Positions 62,823 through 64,000 of a stretch of 64,000 nucleotides of DNA are shown in pieces (the first letter of the stretch is position 1; each line of letters begins with the position of its first letter). The stretch covers positions 31,096 through 95,095 of the forward strand of contig NZ_JACHXK010000023.1 of assembly GCF_014192105.1 (NCBI RefSeq), in the 5' to 3' direction. Source of the stretch: Paenibacillus phyllosphaerae. Lineage in GTDB: Bacteria > Bacillota > Bacilli > Paenibacillales > Paenibacillaceae. The notes beneath the pieces were generated by a model. That model was not told where the DNA came from and did not search any database. It saw nothing but the letters and a program-made list of their open reading frames with translations. A program made the position numbers and the translations under genes.

Positions 62823-63254
62823 TTGCCAACGATTCGAAAAGAAATACTGATCGATGCCTCGCCTGAGCAAGTGTGGGATGCCGTCCGAGACGTAGGCGCG
62901 GTCCATGTTCGGCTGGTCCCCGGCTACACCGAGAATACGCTTATGGATGGTCACGAAAGAACGCTTATTTTCCCCAAAGGCGGCTATACTCGCGAGCGTA
63001 TCGTTTCCATTGATGGCGAAGAGCGCCGAATGGCGTACGCGGTCATTGAAGGACGAATGCCGCTCTTGCATCACCATGCTTCCTTCCAGGTGTTCCAAGG
63101 CGATCAGAATGGAACTAAGTTGGTGTGGATTACCGATTTCCTTCCCGAACAACTTGCGCCAGAGATTCAAGCGCGGGTAGATCGCGGGGCAATCGTGATG
63201 AAAAATACGATCGAGGCTGAAGCACGGCTAGCCGATTCCGATAAAGTTCGTTAA
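62823..63254 (+). CDS. SRPBCC-family small-molecule-binding protein
   Basis: 143 residues, TTG start after AAGGAGAG. It has the typical helix-grip pattern: an N-terminal strand IRKEILIDASPEQVWDAV, a middle beta-sheet (GYTRERIVSIDGEERRMAYAVIEG) and a C-terminal long helix (ARVDRGAIVMKNTIEAEAR). It is close to polyketide cyclase/dehydrase-like SRPBCC proteins that bind a hydrophobic ligand; the ligand is unknown. Divergent from the dehydrogenase gene. Own terminator. Confidence 0.85.
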   Translation: MPTIRKEILIDASPEQVWDAVRDVGAVHVRLVPGYTENTLMDGHERTLIFPKGGYTRERIVSIDGEERRMAYAVIEGRMPLLHHHASFQVFQGDQNGTKLVWITDFLPEQLAPEIQARVDRGAIVMKNTIEAEARLADSDKVR

Positions 63255-63260
63255 TGAGTT

Positions 63261-63287
63261 AAGACAGCCGATCTCGGTCGGCTGTCT
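63261..63287 (+). terminator. Terminator of the SRPBCC gene
   Basis: Stem AAGACAGCCGA / TCGGCTGTCTT with a 6-base loop, then ATTGGTTT. Seven bases past the stop. Confidence 0.85.
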
Positions 63288-63414
63288 TATTGGTTTAAAC
63301 TTGATAATGACGAGTATCTCCATGCAAAAGAATGGAGGGTAGATCATTGGTTATTTGGATATGGCATAGACTCACGGGATGAAGTTAGTAGGGAGCTTCA
63401 GCTCAGCCAATAGC

Positions 63415-63777
63415 CTAATTGATGGCGGATAAGATCGTTTTATCCCTTGCTACTGTACTTGATAAGAAATCTTCCTTCGGATCCTCGAGCAAAAAGCTGC
63501 CTTCAAGCTTTTTCAATTCTTCCTGTTGTTTTTTCACTCGAATGACATGCGTTTCATCACTTCTGACTTGGTGTTCAATTCTCGAATAGTCTTCATGGCT
63601 GTCATATTCCCAAATTGCGAAAACTTCCATCGCACCTTCATTGTCTTGCGTCATCCAGCGGCCGACTAATCTTGCTCCGTATTTCAACTGGGTAGGTAAC
63701 AGAATTTCATTGAACAACTGATTGAATTCATCGATCCTCATTGCATTGATCTTGTACCACTTTCTTCGATAGATCAG
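63415..63777 (-). CDS. NIPSNAP-like protein with probable CTG start
   Basis: 120 residues. It begins (L/M)IYRRKWYKINAMRIDEFNQLF, then LLPTQLKYGARLVGRWM, MEVFAIWEYDSHEDYSRIE, matching NIPSNAP/dimeric alpha+beta-barrel family starts, which read MIYR in their relatives. A perfect GGGGAGG lies eight bases before a CTG codon at 63777; the nearest upstream ATG in frame (63813) has no site and would add 12 residues that pass through the ribosome binding site. The CTG start is thus preferred. Function unknown, cytoplasmic. Confidence 0.75.
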   Translation of the reverse strand: MIYRRKWYKINAMRIDEFNQLFNEILLPTQLKYGARLVGRWMTQDNEGAMEVFAIWEYDSHEDYSRIEHQVRSDETHVIRVKKQQEELKKLEGSFLLEDPKEDFLSSTVARDKTILSAIN

Positions 63778-63850
63778 GTGAACTACCTCCCCTATGAAAG
63801 TTATAAATGCCATCTACCCTATTTCTACAACTATTGGAAATTCCCTCTGC

Positions 63851-64000
63851 TTGAACACTCCCACCACCTAAAGAGGTGGGGGATTCTTGGATTGTCAAAC
63901 CTATCGGTTTGAAGTTGTCCTGCTGGTGCAGAACCCCAAGAGAAGCTGTGGTTCCCACAACTGGTTGAGCCAGCGGCTAAACAGCGACTCGCTTTATATT
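63851..64000 (-). mobile_element. Right end of an IS200/IS605-type element (TnpB side) at the window edge
   Basis: Minus strand: AGAATCCCCCACCTCTTTAGGTGGTGGGAGTG-type palindrome (63860-63882) and then GTTCAAG, as in the right ends of tnpB-carrying elements. Upstream lie two more hairpins: TCAAACC-TATC-GGTTTGA (63895-63912, perfect 7 bp) and GAACC...GGTTC (about 63932-63955). Together they look like the 3' scaffold of an omega-RNA. The tnpB gene itself, if present, lies beyond the window. The flank read next on the minus strand starts CAGAGGGAATTTCC. Confidence 0.5.

Noticed and set aside
1..64000. tRNA or rRNA genes
   Set aside because: No tRNA-like cloverleaf or rRNA segment was recognised on either strand.

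Overview
The window reads as a chromosomal stretch of a Gram-positive, spore-forming Paenibacillaceae bacterium (Paenibacillus or Cohnella type). This is inferred from strong AAGGAGG-type ribosome binding sites, frequent TTG/GTG starts, SLH-anchored giant surface proteins, several copper-amine-oxidase-like 'stalk' domain proteins, sugar ABC transporters, an AraC regulator fused to a glycosidase, and cre-like catabolite operators. Base composition and codon use look uniform, except that the last ~150 bases look like the end of an IS200/IS605-type element. Most genes lie on the minus strand.

Layout: 1-8.2 kb holds a partial flavoprotein, a NUDIX hydrolase, a secreted beta-propeller/stalk protein, a lipoprotein and a complete sugar ABC import operon (binding lipoprotein, hairpin, two permeases) whose promoter contains a cre-like site. 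8.2-12 kb holds a RutB-like hydrolase, a zinc-independent MDR reductase, a previously hidden 55-residue peptide with a double-glycine leader, and a Bcr/CflA exporter. 12-18.5 kb is a carbohydrate cassette: GH3 glycosidase, sugar MFS symporter, three cre-like operators, and an AraC-type regulator fused to a GH39 glycosidase with both catalytic glutamates. 18.7-28.4 kb is mixed housekeeping and accessory genes: an unusual stalk/ankyrin/SecD-like secreted protein, a flavin oxidase with a half-size MFS protein, YwaF, a PLP lyase, a DUF2325 protein, a methyltransferase and a HAD-lrgA-lrgB operon.

28.6-60.4 kb is the striking part: about 32 kb of co-oriented genes for surface proteins. It holds a 2232-residue GH3-CBM-GH30-SLH enzyme with a cre/palindrome promoter, a trypsin-like lipoprotein, a 3018-residue GLUG-repeat SLH protein, a 2547-residue SLH protein with a long beta-rich core, a 1740-residue Ig-like protein and an RCC1-propeller/stalk protein. 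The protease and the three giants are separated by gaps of only 49-177 bases. Two of these gaps hold strong GC-rich hairpins without U-tracts, so a shared transcript is likely. I propose this block encodes a cell-surface assembly, with the enzyme next door attacking branched beta-glucan.

60.4-64 kb holds two tiny membrane proteins, an SDR, a D-2-hydroxyacid dehydrogenase, an SRPBCC protein, a NIPSNAP-like protein with a probable CTG start, and the IS605-type right end.
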